Below are positions 16,460-25,105 of a stretch of DNA of 64,000 nucleotides, piece after piece. Under the pieces are notes generated by a model. That model was not told where the DNA came from, did not search any database, and was given only the letters and a program-made list of their open reading frames with translations. This DNA comes from Cronobacter turicensis z3032 (GTDB lineage Bacteria; Pseudomonadota; Gammaproteobacteria; Enterobacterales; Enterobacteriaceae): the NCBI GenBank assembly GCA_000027065.2, contig FN543093.2, forward strand, positions 996,074 to 1,060,073, written 5' to 3'. Position 1 is the first letter of the stretch. Every line of letters begins with the position of its first letter. Both the position numbers and the translations under genes were made by a program.

Positions 16460-16560
16460 CTCACGCGAACGTGCAAAGGGGGCTCGCCGCCGCCCCCTTT
16501 GCAATCCCGGCTCCCGGCGGAAATCGGCCCTGATGGGCCGATTTTTTTTAGCCGGAGCAA
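16460..16560 (+). repeat. 101-bp duplicated hairpin element, copy 1
   Basis: This element is 100/101 identical to 20998-21098; the only difference is T at 16534 versus G at 21072. It holds an 11-bp perfect hairpin (16473-16483 with 16492-16502, 8-base loop) and then a terminator-like hairpin (16521-16530 with 16535-16544) running into eight T residues. Diverged similarity seems to extend about 80 bases upstream in both copies. Open frames through it look spurious. It may be a dispersed terminator cassette or a small RNA gene. Confidence 0.75.
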
Positions 16561-16589
16561 CCCCCCTTTCCCCTGGCGTTTCCTGCGCT

Positions 16590-16619
16590 GTAGGGCGGGT
16601 AAGCGCAGCGCACCCGCCA
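16590..16619. repeat. REP-like palindromic unit
   Basis: This is the fourth unit of the left cluster, with the same core as those at 16291 and 16346 except GCGCAG for GCGAAG in the loop. It lies about 150 bases before tauA. Confidence 0.75.
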
Positions 16620-16764
16620 TCCCATATAACGCAAAAAATTAACTATCGATTGCCGGTTTTTTTCTAAAAACGATTCGGCATTAACGATGCTTTTTTATTC
16701 CTTTATCTGACGTCCCGCGCCGGAAATACTGCCTCTATAACAAGAGACTACAGGGGCAGACAGT

Positions 16765-17742
16765 ATGGCAATCACATCGCGTATTACGCTCATCGGCGCG
16801 CTGGCGCTGTGGGCATTTCAGGCGCAGGCGGTAGACGTCACCGTCGCGTACCAGACTTCCGCCGAACCCGCCAAAGTGGCGCAGGCGGATAACACCTTTG
16901 CCAAAGAGAGCGGCGCCACGGTGGACTGGCGTAAATTCGACAGCGGCGCCAGCGTGGTGCGCGCGCTCGCCTCGGGCGACGTGCAGATAGGCAATATCGG
17001 CTCCAGCCCGCTGGCCGTCGCGGCAAGCCAGAATGTCCCCATCGAAGTCTTCCTGCTCGCCTCACAGCTCGGCAACTCCGAGGCGCTGGTCGTGAAAAAA
17101 TCGATTCGCACGCCGCAGGATCTTATCGGTAAACGCATCGCGGTGCCGTTTATCTCCACCACGCACTACAGCCTGCTGGCGGCCCTGAAACACTGGGGTA
17201 TCCGCCCGGATCAACTGAGCATCGTTAACCTTCAGCCGCCCGCCATTATCGCCGCCTGGCAGCGGGGCGATATCGACGGCGCCTACGTCTGGGCGCCAGC
17301 CGTTAACGCGCTGGAAAAAGAGGGCACCGTACTGACCGACTCCTCGCAAGTAGGGAAATGGGGTTCGCCGACGCTGGATGTGTGGGTGGTGCGTAAAGAT
17401 TTCGCCGAAAAACACCCCGACGTGGTGACCGCGTTTGCCCGCAGCGCGCTGGCGGCCCAGCGGCGTTATCTCGACGATCCCGACGGCTGGCTGAAGCAGC
17501 CGGATTATCTGGAGAAGCTCGCACGCTTAAGCGGCGTGCCGCAGGCCGATGTGCCGGGGCTGGTGAAGGGCAATACCTACCTTACCGCCAGCCAGCAGGT
17601 GGAGCAGCTTAACGGGCCGGTGAATCAGGCGATTGTCGATACCGCCGCGTTTTTAAAAGCGCAGGGCAAAGTGGCGCAGGCCGGGCAGGATTACCGCGCG
17701 TTCGTCACCGATCGCTTTGTGAAGCCGCTGGTTCAGCCGTAA
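16765..17742 (+). CDS. tauA: Taurine ABC transporter substrate-binding protein TauA
   Basis: A 325-residue periplasmic protein. The Sec signal peptide is about residues 1-22, with the cleavage region AFQAQA-VDV. The mature part is an NMT1/SsuA-like aliphatic-sulfonate binding domain (VAYQTSAEPAKVAQ, QIGNIGSSPLAVA, KHWGIRPDQLSIVNLQP). It delivers taurine to TauBC. AGGGGC precedes ATG 16765. It is the first of four packed genes tauABCD. In E. coli these are controlled by Cbl and CysB under sulfate starvation; I did not find a clear operator in the 145 bases upstream. Confidence 0.93.
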   Translation: MAITSRITLIGALALWAFQAQAVDVTVAYQTSAEPAKVAQADNTFAKESGATVDWRKFDSGASVVRALASGDVQIGNIGSSPLAVAASQNVPIEVFLLASQLGNSEALVVKKSIRTPQDLIGKRIAVPFISTTHYSLLAALKHWGIRPDQLSIVNLQPPAIIAAWQRGDIDGAYVWAPAVNALEKEGTVLTDSSQVGKWGSPTLDVWVVRKDFAEKHPDVVTAFARSALAAQRRYLDDPDGWLKQPDYLEKLARLSGVPQADVPGLVKGNTYLTASQQVEQLNGPVNQAIVDTAAFLKAQGKVAQAGQDYRAFVTDRFVKPLVQP

Positions 17743-17751
17743 GGGGGCGCG

Positions 17752-18514
<763 letters not shown>

Positions 18515-18531
<17 letters not shown>

Positions 18532-19342
18532 CGATAACGCGGCGCGTGCGCCGGTGCGTCGCCGCCGCGTGGTCGCGCGTCCGGTGACGATAAGCCTCGC
18601 CACGCTCGGCGCGCTGCTGGCGCTCTGGTGGGCGGCGACGGCGCTGCACCTGGTAAGCCCGCTGTTTCTGCCCGCGCCGCAACAGGTGCTGCGCCAGCTC
18701 CTGACGATTGCCGGGCCGCAGGGCTTTATGGACGCCACGCTCTGGGCGCATCTTGGCGCGAGTCTTGGCCGGATGCTGACTGCGCTGCTGGCCGCGGCGC
18801 TTATCGGTATTCCGGTAGGCATCGCCATGGGGCTGAACCCGACGCTGCGCGCCATTCTCGATCCGCTGATTGAGCTATACCGGCCCATTCCGCCGCTCGC
18901 CTATCTGCCGCTGATGGTTATCTGGTTCGGCATCGGCGAGACCTCCAAAGTGTTGCTGATCTATCTGGCGATTTTCGCCCCGGTGGCGATGTCGGCGCTC
19001 GCGGGCGTAAAAAGCGCGCAACAGGTGCGCATTCGCGCCGCGCAATCCTTAGGCGCGAGCCGCTGGCAGTTGCTGTGGTATGTGATTTTGCCCGGCGCGC
19101 TGCCGGAGATTTTAACCGGCCTGCGCATCGGGCTTGGGGTTGGCTGGTCGACGCTGGTCGCCGCCGAGCTTATCGCCGCCACGCGCGGGCTTGGGTTTAT
19201 GGTGCAGTCCGCCGGTGAGTTTCTGGCGACAGACGTCGTGCTGGCGGGCATCGCGGTGATAGCCCTGGTGGCTTTTATTTTAGAACTGGGGCTGCGCGCG
19301 CTGACGCGCCGTCTGACGCCCTGGCATGGAGAAACGCAATGA
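18515..19342 (+). CDS. tauC: Taurine ABC transporter permease TauC
   Basis: A 275-residue inner-membrane permease, the same length as E. coli TauC, with about six helices. The binding-protein-dependent permease (EAA) loop reads [28 protein letters not shown] 18515 is chosen because it follows GGGAGAG and gives the E. coli length; the frame is open further upstream inside tauB. It overlaps tauB by 17 bases and tauD by 4 (ATGA). Confidence 0.92.
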
Positions 19343-20190
19343 GCGAACGCATAACCATCACGCCGCTGGGGCCGTATATCGGCGCCCTGGTCTCCGATAT
19401 CAACCTGGCGCGACCGCTGAGCGACAGCCAGTTCGAGCAGCTGTATCACGCGCTCATCCGCCACCAGGTATTATTCGTGCGCGACCAGCCGATTACCCCG
19501 CAACAGCAACGGGCGCTGGCGATGCGCTTTGGCGATCTCCATATCCACCCGGTTTACCCGCATGCGGAAGGGGTAGAAGAGATTATCGTGCTGGATACCC
19601 ATAACGATAACCCGCCGGATAACGATAACTGGCACACCGACGTGACGTTTATCGACACGCCGCCTGCGGGCGCGATCCTGGCGGCCAAAGCGCTGCCGCC
19701 CACCGGCGGCGATACGCTCTGGACGAGCGGCATCGCGGCTTTTGAGGCGCTCTCCGCGCCCTTTCAGCAACTATTAAGCGGCCTGCGCGCCGAGCACGAT
19801 TTTCGTAAGTCGTTCCCGGAGTGGAAGCATACAAAAACGGAGGAAGAGCATCAGCGCTGGCTTACGGCGGTGGAGAAAAACCCACCCCTGCTGCACCCGG
19901 TGGTGCGCACGCACCCGGTGAGCGGCAAACAGGCGCTGTTTGTGAACGAAGGCTTTACGACGCGCATTGTGGATGTGTCGCCCAAAGAGAGCGATGCGCT
20001 GCTGAGTTTTCTTTTCGCGCACATTACAAAGCCGGAGTTTCAGGTGCGCTGGCGCTGGCAGGAAAACGACGTGGCGCTGTGGGATAACCGTGTGACGCAA
20101 CACTATGCCAACGCCGATTATCTCCCCGCCCGGCGCGTGATGCACCGCGCGACGATCCTCGGCGATAAGCCCTTTTACCGGGCCGGTTAA
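19339..20190 (+). CDS. tauD: Taurine dioxygenase TauD
   Basis: A 283-residue cytoplasmic Fe(II)/2-oxoglutarate-dependent dioxygenase that oxidises taurine, releasing sulfite for cysteine synthesis plus aminoacetaldehyde. The iron facial triad is visible as the His and Asp of NWHTDVTF and the distal His of [13 protein letters not shown]. The 2-oxoglutarate Arg is in RRVMHRATI. Length equals E. coli TauD. It overlaps tauC by 4 bases and ends before a terminator. Confidence 0.95.
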   Translation: MSERITITPLGPYIGALVSDINLARPLSDSQFEQLYHALIRHQVLFVRDQPITPQQQRALAMRFGDLHIHPVYPHAEGVEEIIVLDTHNDNPPDNDNWHTDVTFIDTPPAGAILAAKALPPTGGDTLWTSGIAAFEALSAPFQQLLSGLRAEHDFRKSFPEWKHTKTEEEHQRWLTAVEKNPPLLHPVVRTHPVSGKQALFVNEGFTTRIVDVSPKESDALLSFLFAHITKPEFQVRWRWQENDVALWDNRVTQHYANADYLPARRVMHRATILGDKPFYRAG

Positions 20191-20195
20191 CCTGC

Positions 20196-20219
20196 GGGCG
20201 CTACGGCGCCCTTTCTTTT
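20196..20219 (+). terminator. Terminator of tauABCD
   Basis: GGGCGC (20196-20201) and GCGCCC (20206-20211) flank a TACG loop and are followed by TTTCTTTT. Confidence 0.75.
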
Positions 20220-20231
20220 GCACAGCGCTTG

Positions 20232-20245
20232 TACATTCGGTTACA
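20232..20245 (+). promoter_or_regulatory. RstA-box candidate in the asr promoter
   Basis: TACATTCGGTTACA matches the known RstA consensus TACATNTNGTTACA at all but one fixed base. It lies 102 bases before the asr start; a TATAGT -10 candidate is at 20288-20293. RstA activates asr at low pH in E. coli, so the same control is expected. Confidence 0.7.
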
Positions 20246-20346
20246 CGCCGATACCAATCACTCACTGAAGCGGCGGCATGGGTTCTCTATAGTGATTTCC
20301 AGAGCCCCGACGCGGGGTAACTAAAAGCCAATTCGAGGGTATAGAG

Positions 20347-20736
20347 ATGAAAAAAGTATTAGCGCTGGTTGTTGCCGCCACTATGGGTCTGTCTGCTGCA
20401 GCGTTTGCTGCTGATAACACCGCCGCACCGGCTCCGGCTGCTGCTGCAACCACCACCACTGCTGCGCCGGCTAAAGCGCCTGCGGCTAAAACGCATCACA
20501 AAAAATCGCATAAAAAAGCTGTTGAGCAGAAAGCTCAGGCTGCGAAAAAACACCACAAGAAAGCCGCTGAGCAGAAACCGGCTGCTGAGCAGAAAGCCCA
20601 GGCTGCTAAAAAGCACCACAAAAAAGCTGAAGCTCAGAAACCGGCTGTAGAGCAGAAAGCTCAGGCTGCGAAAAAGCACCACAAAAAAGCAGTGAAACAT
20701 GACGCTGCTAAACCGGCTGCCCAGCCTGCTGCATAA
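20347..20736 (+). CDS. asr: Acid shock protein Asr
   Basis: A 129-residue periplasmic protein, very basic and low in complexity. The signal peptide [20 protein letters not shown] ends AFA-AD. A Thr/Ala/Pro region is followed by three copies of [13 protein letters not shown] at residues 61, 82 and 103, a 21-residue period, and the tail AKPAAQPAA typical of Asr. E. coli Asr is 102 residues, so an extra repeat is likely here. It protects periplasmic proteins during acid stress. It has its own promoter with an RstA-box candidate and its own terminator. The repeats make the copy number prone to slippage. Confidence 0.92.
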   Translation: MKKVLALVVAATMGLSAAAFAADNTAAPAPAAAATTTTAAPAKAPAAKTHHKKSHKKAVEQKAQAAKKHHKKAAEQKPAAEQKAQAAKKHHKKAEAQKPAVEQKAQAAKKHHKKAVKHDAAKPAAQPAA

Positions 20737-20760
20737 GTTGTACGATTCCCCCAGTAATTA

Positions 20761-20788
20761 AAACACCCGGCTTGCCGGGTGTTTTTTT
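20761..20788 (+). terminator. Terminator of asr
   Basis: AAACACCCGG (20761-20770) and CCGGGTGTTT (20775-20784) form a 10-bp stem with a CTTG loop. The T run extends to 20788. Confidence 0.92.
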
Positions 20789-20809
20789 ATGGCTGGCGTT
20801 CAGGCTGAC

Positions 20810-20887
20810 TGGTGGGTGCGGCTTCGCTTACCCACCCTACGAGGAGCATTGTTCTGGTTGTAGGCGGGTAAGCAAAGCGCACCCGCC
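20810..20887. repeat. Two REP-like palindromic units
   Basis: Units at 20810-20840 (GGTGGGTGCG core, inverted) and 20860-20887 (GTAGGCGGGTAAGC core) belong to the same family as the 16241-16619 units but are more diverged. Confidence 0.7.
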
Positions 20888-20997
20888 GTTCGGGGTTTCT
20901 CGATCTCGTTCAGAAAGAGCGTCGGTATGAGGGAATATATACCAGGGCGGTGAATAGGTTCCGTTCGCTATAAATTCGCCTTCATATGGGCGCTTTG

Positions 20998-21098
20998 CTC
21001 ACGCGAACGTGCAAAGGGGGCTCGCCGCCGCCCCCTTTGCAATCCCGGCTCCCGGCGGAAATCGGCCCTGAGGGGCCGATTTTTTTTAGCCGGAGCAA
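20998..21098 (+). repeat. 101-bp duplicated hairpin element, copy 2
   Basis: This is the partner of 16460-16560, in the same orientation and with one base difference. Hairpin 1 is GCAAAGGGGGC paired with its complement; hairpin 2 (21059-21068 with 21073-21082) runs into eight T residues. The two copies sit on either side of tauABCD-asr, 4,538 bases apart. Confidence 0.75.
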
Positions 21099-21141
21099 AA
21101 CCATCCACTTTACCAACCGATTAACGCCCGCGCGGAAAAAA

Positions 21142-21217
21142 TGGTGGGTGCGCTTCGCTTACCTACCCTACGGGCGAAACATAATTTGTAGGGCGGGTAA
21201 GCGAAGCGCACCCGCCA
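21142..21217. repeat. Two REP-like palindromic units
   Basis: Units at 21142-21171 (inverted) and 21188-21217; the second is identical over 30 bases to those at 16291 and 16346. The last unit ends only 11 bases from the stop of the olsF-like gene. Confidence 0.8.
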
Positions 21218-21227
21218 ACAACACAGA

Positions 21228-22946
21228 TTATGGCGATTCAACCGAGGACGCAGACGCGCCGATATACCGCTCCCGACGTGACGCTTTAAGACGCGTTAAA
21301 TCCACTAACACCAGCCCGTCCACACAATCGTTAAACGCCGGATCGCTGCCGAAATCGATAAACTGCACGCCGCCGGGCTCGCACAGCTCTGAATATTGCT
21401 TGTAAAGCGGCGGAATACCGCACCCCAGATTCCCCAGCAGCGACTTCAGCCGCGTTAAATCTTCCTGATAACTTTCGCCGCCAAACTGCGCCAGCGCCTC
21501 CGGCAGCGACACCGGGTAGGGGCGGCGCGAGGCGGCGAGCGGATGCTGCGCCGGGAACCAGAGCCGGTAGAACGCCACCAGCAGATCCCGCGCGGCCGGC
21601 GGCAGGCCGCCGGATATCGACACCGGCCCGAAGAGATAACGGTATTGCGGGTAGCGCGCCAGATACGCGCCGATGCCTGACCATAAATAATCGAGCCCGC
21701 GACGTCCCCAGTACTGCGGCTGGATAAAGCTGCGGCCAAGCTCTATTCCCTGGCTTAAGATAGCTTCCATCCGATCGTCATAGTGAAACAGGCTGTAGCT
21801 GTAAAGCCCCTGCGGCCCGCGCTGCGCCACCTGGGGCGCGGTCGGGATAAACCGGTACGCGCCGACGATCTCCAGGGCCGCGTCGTCCCAGAGCACCAGA
21901 TGCCAGTAATCGTCATCATAGGCGTCGGTGTCGCGCCGTTTGCCGCTGCCTTCGCCGACGGCGCGAAAGGCGATTTCGCGAAGCCGCCCCAGCTCGCGCA
22001 GCACCGGGGCTTCTTCCATGCCGTTGCGTCGCCACAGATAAATCGTTTTGCCGTCCGGTGTCTCGCCAAGCGTCTCCGCCTGGGCCAGCGCCCGGCGCAG
22101 CACGGCCCGGTCTTCAGGGCGCGCGATGGCGCATTCGGTTTTAAAGCAGCCCGGCTGCCCTTTGCCGAGACGCGACACGTGCAGGCGAAAACGCGCCGCC
22201 GTGTCGCGCGGGTGCGCGCCCGCGTCATGCCAGGCGCTCCACGCAATTCGCTCGCCGATATTGACCGGCAGCGTCGTGCCGCGTTTGCGAAACATCTCGC
22301 GAATAAGCATCAGCATGGCGAGCGGCGGGGCGACCAGCGCCGCGCCATAGAACGCGAGACTGTTGCGCCCGGCGATATGTACCGGCAACACCGGCGCGCG
22401 GTAGCGGCTCGCGAGCTTCACGAAACCGGCGTTCCAGATGCCGTCCTGAATGCCGTCAAGGCTGGGGCGCGATACTTCGCCGGACGGAAAGAAAATCAGC
22501 GCGCCGCCGCGCTCAAGATGCGCTTCCATCGCTTTAATGGCGCTTTTGCGGCTGCGGTTGCCGATGTTATCCACGGCGATAAAGAGCGACGACAGCGGCT
22601 CCAGATGGCTCAGCATTCGGTTCGCCACCACGCGCACGTCGCGCCGCACGCGGGAGATGGCGTAGAGCAGCGCCAGCCCGTCGGCGGTGCCGGTCGGGTG
22701 GTTGGCGACGACAACCAGCGGGCCGTTATCCGGGATCTGCTCAAGCGACCGGGCCGGAAGATCGCAGCGAATATCAAGATGTTCCAGCACCTGCTCGACC
22801 ATATCGAGCCCTTTGAGATGGCGATGCCGGGCGGCGAATTCCTGAAACTCTTGTTCATACAGCAGGCGTTTGAGCGTTTTTTTAAGCCAGGGGGCGGGGG
22901 TTTTCTGCGGGTAGAGATCGTCAAGAACGTTATCGATGCTGAACAC
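21228..22946 (-). CDS. olsF: Bifunctional acyltransferase, OlsF-like (ornithine lipid synthesis)
   Basis: A 572-residue protein. The N-terminal half is a PlsC/OlsA-like O-acyltransferase, with VVANHPTGTADG (His83 to Asp89) and FFPSGEVSRPS near residue 150. The C-terminal part (about 270-500) is a GNAT-like N-acyltransferase of the OlsB/hemolysin group, ending in the LKSLLGNLGCGIPPLYKQY region. The OlsA-OlsB fusion is that of OlsF, known from Serratia, which makes ornithine lipids: the C-half acylates ornithine and the N-half adds the second acyl chain. Such proteins are often labelled putative hemolysins. E. coli K-12 lacks it here. A Pho-box candidate lies 49 bases upstream of the start. Membrane association is expected. 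Confidence 0.72.
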   Translation of the reverse strand: MFSIDNVLDDLYPQKTPAPWLKKTLKRLLYEQEFQEFAARHRHLKGLDMVEQVLEHLDIRCDLPARSLEQIPDNGPLVVVANHPTGTADGLALLYAISRVRRDVRVVANRMLSHLEPLSSLFIAVDNIGNRSRKSAIKAMEAHLERGGALIFFPSGEVSRPSLDGIQDGIWNAGFVKLASRYRAPVLPVHIAGRNSLAFYGAALVAPPLAMLMLIREMFRKRGTTLPVNIGERIAWSAWHDAGAHPRDTAARFRLHVSRLGKGQPGCFKTECAIARPEDRAVLRRALAQAETLGETPDGKTIYLWRRNGMEEAPVLRELGRLREIAFRAVGEGSGKRRDTDAYDDDYWHLVLWDDAALEIVGAYRFIPTAPQVAQRGPQGLYSYSLFHYDDRMEAILSQGIELGRSFIQPQYWGRRGLDYLWSGIGAYLARYPQYRYLFGPVSISGGLPPAARDLLVAFYRLWFPAQHPLAASRRPYPVSLPEALAQFGGESYQEDLTRLKSLLGNLGCGIPPLYKQYSELCEPGGVQFIDFGSDPAFNDCVDGLVLVDLTRLKASRRERYIGASASSVESP

Positions 22947-22994
22947 GGTTGTGTCTCCTCGGGAACCGTCTGCGAACAGTGATAGACCCGGAAG

Positions 22995-23012
22995 ATGACG
23001 GCCGCATGTCAG
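22995..23012 (-). promoter_or_regulatory. Pho-box candidate upstream of the olsF-like gene
   Basis: On the minus strand the sequence reads CTGACAT-GCGG-CCGTCAT. Each 7-base half differs by one base from CTGTCAT, with the proper 4-base spacer (though GC-rich). Ten bases further on is TATCAC, where PhoB-activated promoters place the -10 element. Phosphate-starvation induction is the inference. Confidence 0.6.
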
Positions 23013-23083
23013 GGGCGTGAAGGAACGGTCACAGCGTGTTGAGGAGAAGAATACGCGGCGGACAGAACGCCCGCCGCGACAGG

Positions 23084-24061
23084 TCAGAGAATGTTTTTCT
23101 CGGCCAGATCGAGCGCGAAGTAGCTGAAGATAAGATCCGCGCCCGCGCGCTTGATGGCGCCGAGGCTTTCGAGGATCACTTTCTCTTCGTCAATCGCGCC
23201 CGCCTGGGCGGCGAATTTGATCATCGCGTATTCGCCGCTCACCTGGTAGGCGCCCAGCGGCAGACTGGTGCGCTCGCGCACGTCGCGCAGGATATCGAGA
23301 TAAGCGCCCGCCGGTTTGACCATCAGCGCGTCCGCGCCTTCGGCTTCATCCAGCAGCGATTCGCGGATGGCCTCGCGGCGATTCATCGGACTCATCTGAT
23401 AGGTTTTGCGGTCGCCTTTCAGCGCGGTGCCCGCGGCTTCGCGGAACGGGCCGTAGAACGATGACGCGAATTTGGTGGAGTAAGAGAAAATCGCGGTGTC
23501 CGTGAAGCCCGCGGCGTCCAGCGCCTGGCGAATGGCTTTCACCTGGCCGTCCATCGCGGCGGAGGGCGCGATAAAGTCTGCGCCCGCGGCGGCGGCAACC
23601 ACAGCCTGACGGCCCAGGTTTACCAGCGTCGCGTCGTTATCCACGCCGTGTTCGCACAGCACGCCGCAGTGGCCGTGGCTGGTGTATTCGCAAAAACAGG
23701 TGTCAGACATCACGACCATTTCCGGCACGGCGTCTTTGGCGATACGCGACATGCGCGCCACCAGACCGTTTTCATTCCAGGTGTCGCTGCCGCACTCGTC
23801 GGTGTGGTGCGAAATACCAAAGGTCATTACGGAGCGGATGCCCGCTTTCGCAATACGCTCAATTTCACGAGCGAGGTATTTCTCCGGAATACGCATCACG
23901 CCCGGCATCGCGGCGATCGGTTTGTAGTCGTCCAGCTCTTCCTCAACGAAAATCGGCAGCACCAGATCGTTGCGGCTTAACGAGGTTTCTTCAAACATGG
24001 CGCGCAGCGAGGCGTTCTGACGCAGGCGGCGCGGGCGGGAACTCAATGAAAAATCGGCCAT
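23084..24061 (-). CDS. hemB: Delta-aminolevulinic acid dehydratase HemB
   Basis: A 325-residue cytoplasmic enzyme that condenses two 5-aminolevulinate molecules to porphobilinogen in heme synthesis. The zinc cysteines are in [25 protein letters not shown] sequence near residue 120-135. The two active-site lysines are in [12 protein letters not shown] and LMVKPAGAY. Length is typical (E. coli 324). It is transcribed toward the olsF-like gene, with a 137-base gap that holds that gene's own Pho-box candidate. Confidence 0.96.
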   Translation of the reverse strand: MADFSLSSRPRRLRQNASLRAMFEETSLSRNDLVLPIFVEEELDDYKPIAAMPGVMRIPEKYLAREIERIAKAGIRSVMTFGISHHTDECGSDTWNENGLVARMSRIAKDAVPEMVVMSDTCFCEYTSHGHCGVLCEHGVDNDATLVNLGRQAVVAAAAGADFIAPSAAMDGQVKAIRQALDAAGFTDTAIFSYSTKFASSFYGPFREAAGTALKGDRKTYQMSPMNRREAIRESLLDEAEGADALMVKPAGAYLDILRDVRERTSLPLGAYQVSGEYAMIKFAAQAGAIDEEKVILESLGAIKRAGADLIFSYFALDLAEKNIL

Positions 24062-24208
24062 AATTGCTTCTTATCAGAGAAATGAGACAGGCTTTATTTT
24101 AACCCGAAACAGACAGGGATGTTTGACGATTGTGGGCGCTAAATCACGCGTCGCCGCAAGGGGCAAGGCCTGCCGGGGAGTTTGCGCGGGCAGACCCTGA
24201 CGCGCGCG

Positions 24209-24724
24209 CTATGAAACGCGTTCCTGGAGCAGCTCAATCAGGCGCTCCAGCGCGAAGACCGCCGCCTGATCGATAACGGTTTTCGGATCGCCGTTGAAGT
24301 GACGTTTTTCCGCTACGGTTTCCTCGCCAGGCATGCCCCAGCCAAACCACACGGTGCCCGGCGGCGTGCCGTCTTCGCCGCCGGATGGCCCGGCATAACC
24401 ACTCACCGCGAGGCTGACATCTTCGCCCGAGCGCTCGCGGGCGCCGGCGGCCATTTCATGGACCGTCTGCTCGCTGACGGCGGTATACAGGCGCAGCGTC
24501 TCTTCTTTTACGCCCAGCATGCGCTGCTTGGCTTCATTGGTGTAAGTGATAAAACCGCTCGAATAAAACGCAGTGGTATCTTCGGTGGCGCACAGGGAGT
24601 AGGTCACAAGCCCGCCGGTGCAGGATTCCGCGGTCGCCAGACGTAGCTTGTGCTGATTAAGCCAGATACCGGCCTGTTTCGCGGCGTGCTGAAGTTTTTC
24701 GTTCATTCGATTCACATTCTCCAT
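24209..24724 (-). CDS. PncC/CinA C-terminal amidohydrolase-like protein (YdeJ-like)
   Basis: A 171-residue protein of the CinA C-terminal (PncC) family: LATAESCTGGLVTYSL, SSGFITYTNEAKQRMLGV, AVSGYAGPSGGEDGTPPGTVWF. PncC deamidates nicotinamide mononucleotide in NAD recycling. The Gly-rich signature normally reads SGxAGPxGG, and Tyr follows the first Gly here. By length and tone it is closer to YdeJ than to PncC, and YdeJ activity is uncertain. A TATAAT (minus strand, complement of about 24742-24747) lies just before ATG 24724, so the internal ATG 24706 is an alternative start. Confidence 0.75.
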   Translation of the reverse strand: MENVNRMNEKLQHAAKQAGIWLNQHKLRLATAESCTGGLVTYSLCATEDTTAFYSSGFITYTNEAKQRMLGVKEETLRLYTAVSEQTVHEMAAGARERSGEDVSLAVSGYAGPSGGEDGTPPGTVWFGWGMPGEETVAEKRHFNGDPKTVIDQAAVFALERLIELLQERVS

Positions 24725-25105
24725 GCCATTAAGATATTCACATTATAGATGAGTATTACGCAGGTAATGAGAAAAGTACCGGTAACGCAGCGGCGCGCTC
24801 TTTTTATAAGTGGTGGCTATTTTATTTTTTAAGCCAATAATTCCATGGCGGGATATTTAAATAGATAATCATTTTCTGGCGCTTAAAAAGGCCTTCGGAA
24901 GACCATGCGAGAGCGCAAAGGGCGATGAGGAAAAACCAGGTTTTATTCTTAAAGAATAAGCGAGTGTGGAACCGTACAATCCGTAAAGAAGAATTGAACC
25001 TTTAATTTTTCAGCGTGCATAATTTTGTCGTTAATACATCACGCTTGTATTACGGCACACCATTTGATGGACCAACTTTGTGACGTCCCTGAGGAGGGAT
25101 GATAA
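24725..25105. other. Gene-free AT-rich region before the autotransporter
   Basis: About 380 bases with low GC content relative to the flanks. It holds the likely promoter of the PncC-like gene at its left edge and presumably that of the autotransporter at its right. No gene, repeat or RNA is evident. Low GC content of this kind beside a surface adhesin fits H-NS control (inference). Confidence 0.4.

Noticed and set aside
16412..16642. Open frame through the repeat cluster, with a sister frame at 20986-21405
   Set aside because: Both frames share a segment only because they cross the 101-bp element and REP units. Codons differ outside it and there is no ribosome binding site.
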